The notes under the pieces were generated by a model. It saw nothing but the letters and a program-made list of their open reading frames with translations, did no database searches and was not told where the DNA came from. 64,000 nt of DNA, taken from positions 53,108,251 to 53,172,250 of the forward strand of contig NC_087069.1 of assembly GCF_963678635.1 (NCBI RefSeq), given 5' to 3'. This document shows positions 60,062-64,000 of this stretch, piece after piece. The stretch comes from Symsagittifera roscoffensis (lineage: Eukaryota > Xenacoelomorpha > Acoela > Convolutidae). The stretch's first letter is position 1; every line of letters begins with the position of its first letter. The translations under genes were made by a program, and so were the position numbers.

Positions 60062-60146
60062 AAAACTATACTAGAAAATTTAATAACGCCAAGACCGCTG
60101 GTCTCTGCGGTGACTCAGGCACCAAGCAACAGAGTTTTACAAATCG
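60062..60146 (+). repeat. Displaced 85-bp Cys/His repeat from unit 7
   Basis: Identical by eye to 59,215-59,299, including the one-base loss CAGGCACC (for CAGGTCACC) found only in unit 7. It joins the broken SET-like block to the satellite. Confidence 0.85.
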
Positions 60147-60147
60147 G

Positions 60148-63100
60148 CACAGTGGTCTCTGCTGTGAGGTGGCAAAGGCACACTGGTTCCTGCAATAGAG
60201 GCGTACGATTATTATTGTGGCGTATGTGGAAAGGGTTTTATAAGAGAGATCCATCGTAGAAAACATGTTCTCAAAAGGCACAGCCCAACCTGTGGTCTCT
60301 GCTGTGAGGTGGCAAAGGCACACTGGTTCCTGCAATAGAGGCGTACGATTATTATTGTGGCGTATGTGGAAAGGGTTTTATAAGAGAGATCCATCGTAGA
60401 AAACATGTTCTCAAAAGGCACAGCCCAACCTGTGGTCTCTGCTGTGAGGTGGCAAAGGCACACTGGTTCCTGCAATAGAGGCGTACGATTATTATTGTGG
60501 CGTATGTGGAAAGGGTTTTATAAGAGAGATCCATCGTAGAAAACATGTTCTCAAAAGGCACAGCCCAACCTGTGGTCTCTGCTGTGAGGTGGCAAAGGCA
60601 CACTGGTTCCTGCAATAGAGGCGTACGATTATTATTGTGGCGTATGTGGAAAGGGTTTTATAAGAGAGATCCATCGTAGAAAACATGTTCTCAAAAGGCA
60701 CAGCCCAACCTGTGGTCTCTGCTGTGAGGTGGCAAAGGCACACTGGTTCCTGCAATAGAGGCGTACGATTATTATTGTGGCGTATGTGGAAAGGGTTTTA
60801 TAAGAGAGATCCATCGTAGAAAACATGTTCTCAAAAGGCACAGCCCAACCTGTGGTCTCTGCTGTGAGGTGGCAAAGGCACACTGGTTCCTGCAATAGAG
60901 GCGTACGATTATTATTGTGGCGTATGTGGAAAGGGTTTTTTAAGAGAGATCCATCGTAGAAAACATGTTCTCAAAAGGCACAGCCCAACCTGTGGTCTCT
61001 GCTGTGAGGTGGCAAAGGCACACTGGTTCTTGCAATAGAGGCGTACGATTATTATTGTGGCGTATGTGGAAAGGGTTTTATAAGAGAGATCCATCGTAGA
61101 AAACATGTTCTCAAAAGGCACAGCCCAACCTGTGGTCTCTGCTGTGAGGTGGCAAAGGCACACTGGTTCCTGCAATAGAGGCGTACGATTATTATTGTGG
61201 CGTATGTGGAAAGGGTTTTATAAGAGAGATCCATCGTAGAAAACATGTTCTCAAAAGGCACAGCCCAACCTGTGGTCTCTGCTGTGAGGTGGCAAAGGCA
61301 CACTGGTTCCTGCAATAGAGGCGTACGATTATTATTGTGGCGTTTGTGGAAAGGGTTTTATAAGAGAGATCCATCGTAGAAAACATGTTCTCAAAAGGCA
61401 CAGCCCAACCTGTGGTCTCTGCTGTGAGGTGGCAAAGGCACACTGGTTCCTGCAATAGAGGCGTACGATTATTATTGTGGCGTATGTGGAAAGGGTTTTA
61501 TAAGAGAGATCCATCGTAGAAAACATGTTCTCAAAAGGCACAGCCCAACCTGTGGTCTCTGCTGTGAGGTGGCAAAGGCACACTGGTTCCTGCAATAGAG
61601 GCGTACGATTATTATTGTGGCGTATGTGGAAAGGGTTTTATAAGAGAGATCCATCGTAGAAAACATGTTCTCAAAAGGCACAGCCCAACCTGTGGTCTCT
61701 GCTGTGAGGTGGCAAAGGCACACTGGTTCCTGCAATAGAGGCGTACGATTATTATTGTGGCGTATGTGGAAAGGGTTTTATAAGAGAGATCCATCGTAGA
61801 AAACATGTTCACAAAAGGCACAGCCCAACCTGTGGTCTCTGCTGTGAGGTGGCAAAGGCACACTGGTTCCTGCAATAGAGGCGTACGATTATTATTGTGG
61901 CGTATGTGGAAAGGGTTTTATAAGAGAGATCCATCGTAGAAAACATGTTCTCAAAAGGCACAGCCCAACCTGTGGTCTCTGCTGTGAGGTGGCAAAGGCA
62001 CACTGGTTCCTGCAATAGAGGCGTACGATTATTATTGTGGCGTATGTGGAAAGGGTTTTATAAGAGAGATCCATCGTAGAAAACATGTTCTCAAAAGGCA
62101 CAGCCCAACCTGTGGTCTCTACTGTGAGGTGGCAAAGGCACACTGGTTCCTGCAATAGAGGCGTACGATTATTATTGTGGCGTATGTGGAAAGGGTTTTA
62201 TAAGAGAGATCCATCGTAGAAAACATGTTCTCAAAAGGCACAGCCCAACCTGTGGTCTCTGCTGTGAGGTGGCAAAGGCACACTGGTTCCTGCAATAGAG
62301 GCGTACGATTATTATTGTGGCGTATGTGGAAAGGGTTTTATAAGAGAGATCCATCGTAGAAAACATGTTCTCAAAAGGCACAGCCCAACCTGTGGTCTCT
62401 GCTGTGAGGTGGCAAAGGCACACTGGTTCCTGCAATAGAGGCGTACGATTATTATTGTGGCCTATGTGGAAAGGGTTTTTATAAGAGAGATCCATCGTAG
62501 AAAACATGTTCTCAAAAGGCACAGCCCAACCTGTGGTCTCTGCTGTGAGGTGGCAAAGGCACACTGGTTCCTGCAATAGAGGCGTACGATTATTATTGTG
62601 GCGTATGTGGAAAGGGTTTTATAAGAGAGATCCATCGTAGAAAACATGTTCTCAAAAGGCACAGCCCAACCTGTGGTCTCTGCTGTGAGGTGGCAAAGGC
62701 ACACTGGTTCCTGCAATAGAGGCGTACGATTATTATTGTGGCGTATGTGGAAAGGGTTTTATAAGAGAGATCCATCGTAGAAAACATGTTCTCAAAAGGC
62801 ACAGCCCAACCTGTGGTCTCTGCTGTGAGGTGGCAAAGGCACACTGGTTCCTGCAATAGAGGCGTACGATTATTATTGTGGCGTATGTGGAAAGGGTTTT
62901 ATAAGAGAGATCCATCGTAGAAAACATGTTCTCAAAAGGCACAGCCCAACCTGTGGTCTCTGCTGTGAGGTGGCAAAGGCACACTGGTTCCTGCAATAGA
63001 GGCGTACGATTATTATTGTGGCGTATGTGGAAAGGGTTTTATAAGAGAGATCCATCGTAGAAAACATGTTCTCAAAAGGCACAGCCCAACCTGTGGTCTC

Positions 63101-64000
63101 TGCTGTGAGGTGGCAAAGGCACACTGGTTCCTGCAATAGAGGCGTACGATTATTATTGTGGCGTATGTGGAAAGGGTTTTATAAGAGAGATCCATCGTAG
63201 AAAACATGTTCTCAAAAGGCACAGCCCAACCTGTGGTCTCTGCTGTGAGGTGGCAAAGGCACACTGGTTCCTGCAATAGAGGCGTACGATTATTATTGTG
63301 GCGTATGTGGAAAGGGTTTTATAAGAGAGATCCATCGTAGAAAACATGTTCTCAAAAGGCACAGCCCAACCTGTGGTATCTGCTGTGAGGTGGCAAAGGC
63401 ACACTGTTTCCTGCAATAGAGGCGTACGATTATTATTGTGGCGTATGTGGAAAGGGTTTTATAAGAGAGATCCATCGTAGAAAACATGTTCTCAAAAGGC
63501 ACAGCCCAACCTGTGGTCTCTGCTGTGAGGTGGCAAAGGCACACTGGTTCCTGCAATAGAGGCGTACGATTATTATTGTGGCGTATGTGGAAAGGGTTTT
63601 ATAAGAGAGATCCATCGTAGAAAACATGTTCTCAAAAGGCACAGCCCAACCTGTGGTCTCTGCTGTGAGGTGGCAAAGGCACACTGGTTCCTGCAATAGA
63701 GGCGTACGATTATTATTGTGGCGTATGTGGAAAGAGTTTTATAAGAGAGATCCATCGTAGAAAACATGTTCTCAAAAGGCACAGCCCAACCTGTGGTCTC
63801 TGCTGTGAGGTGGCAAAGGCACACTGGTTCCTGCAATAGAGGCGTACGATTATTATTGTGGCGTATGTGGAAAGGGTTTTATAAGAGAGATCCATCGTAG
63901 AAAACATGTTCTCAAAAGGCACAGCCCAACCTGTGGTCTCTGCTGTGAGGTGGCAAAGGCACACTGGTTCCTGCAATAGAGGCGTACGATTATTATTGTG
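60148..64000 (+). repeat. 140-bp satellite array with a C2H2-finger reading frame
   Basis: After a partial unit (60,148-60,200), units starting GCGTACGATT lie at 60,201 and every 140 bases to 62,441. One 141-base unit follows, then 140-base spacing to 63,982 and the window edge: 27 complete units. Only about ten differences were noticed by eye. One plus-strand frame per unit reads AYDYYCGVCGKGFIREIH, RRKHVLKRHSPTCGLCCEVA, KAHWFLQ, stop. This fits C-x2-C-x12-H-x4-H, with the Phe in place but without the usual Leu. As 140 is not a multiple of 3 and the frame ends in TAG, units cannot be read through in tandem. The 87-codon minus-strand frames that recur are by-products. Confidence 0.95.

Noticed and set aside
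60212-63976. Repeated 87-codon minus-strand open frames starting MQEPVCLCHLTAETTGW
   Set aside because: They are the antisense of the 140-bp satellite and repeat only because the satellite does. There is no sign of gene structure.
60201-64000. CRISPR array
   Set aside because: Units are identical throughout, with no unique spacers, and the genome is eukaryotic.

Overview
The window is AT-rich nuclear DNA from an animal, most likely an invertebrate. I cannot name the species. It has spliced genes with GT-AG introns, a spliceosomal WD40 gene, remnants of a jockey-like LINE and a Ty3/Gypsy element, a tRNA-derived SINE, and about 41 kb of tandem arrays. Nothing looks prokaryotic: there are no operons, ribosome binding sites or CRISPR.

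Left part (1-18,400). Two diverged paralogues of an unknown protein (1022-1729; 4873-5548, the second apparently frameshifted) are followed by an AT-rich ~100-bp minisatellite (5.6-7.3 kb), a foldback element (8.1-8.57 kb), a LINE reverse-transcriptase remnant (9.2-10.4 kb), a Gypsy gag-protease-RT remnant (10.5-12.45 kb) and a SINE (~12.98 kb). On the minus strand are the first three coding exons of the U5 snRNP WD40 protein SNRNP40 (16444 down to 14417), with all splice junctions in phase. The later exons are not in the window. The intron after exon 3 carries tandem repeats that include copies of the exon-3 end with its splice donor.

Middle (18,420-32,382). A leader with a candidate tiny first exon and a GTAAGT donor precedes a ~940-bp unit that encodes an unknown ~98-124 aa protein behind a conserved TTTCCAG acceptor. 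Leader plus unit occurs once at 18.4-19.9 kb. After about 1.6 kb holding a decayed unknown gene, the leader occurs again, followed by eleven head-to-tail units. Some units have open frames; others carry single identifiable lesions.

Right part (32,640-60,060). Seven head-to-tail ~4-kb units (one 2.9 kb, one 4.2 kb) follow older ~540-bp sub-repeats. Each unit carries foldback DNA, a decayed multi-frame coding region (D), a set of ~85-bp Cys/His motif repeats, a GC-richer exon-like block resembling a truncated SET domain, and a minisatellite that is the reverse complement of the one at 5.6-7.3 kb. Six units lack or have lost the SET Asn-His signature; the only unit that keeps it has a frameshift upstream.

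Right end (60,148-64,000). An almost perfectly homogeneous 140-bp satellite (27 full units, continuing past the window) has a frame that reads as a C2H2 zinc finger followed by a Cys motif. That Cys motif shares 20 identical bases with the first Cys/His repeat of the 4-kb units, so the satellite and the 4-kb array appear to come from one ancestral zinc-finger/SET-type gene. This gene-to-satellite series, together with the tandem acceptor-exon array, is the most unusual content here. All functional claims are by reading alone; no searches were run.
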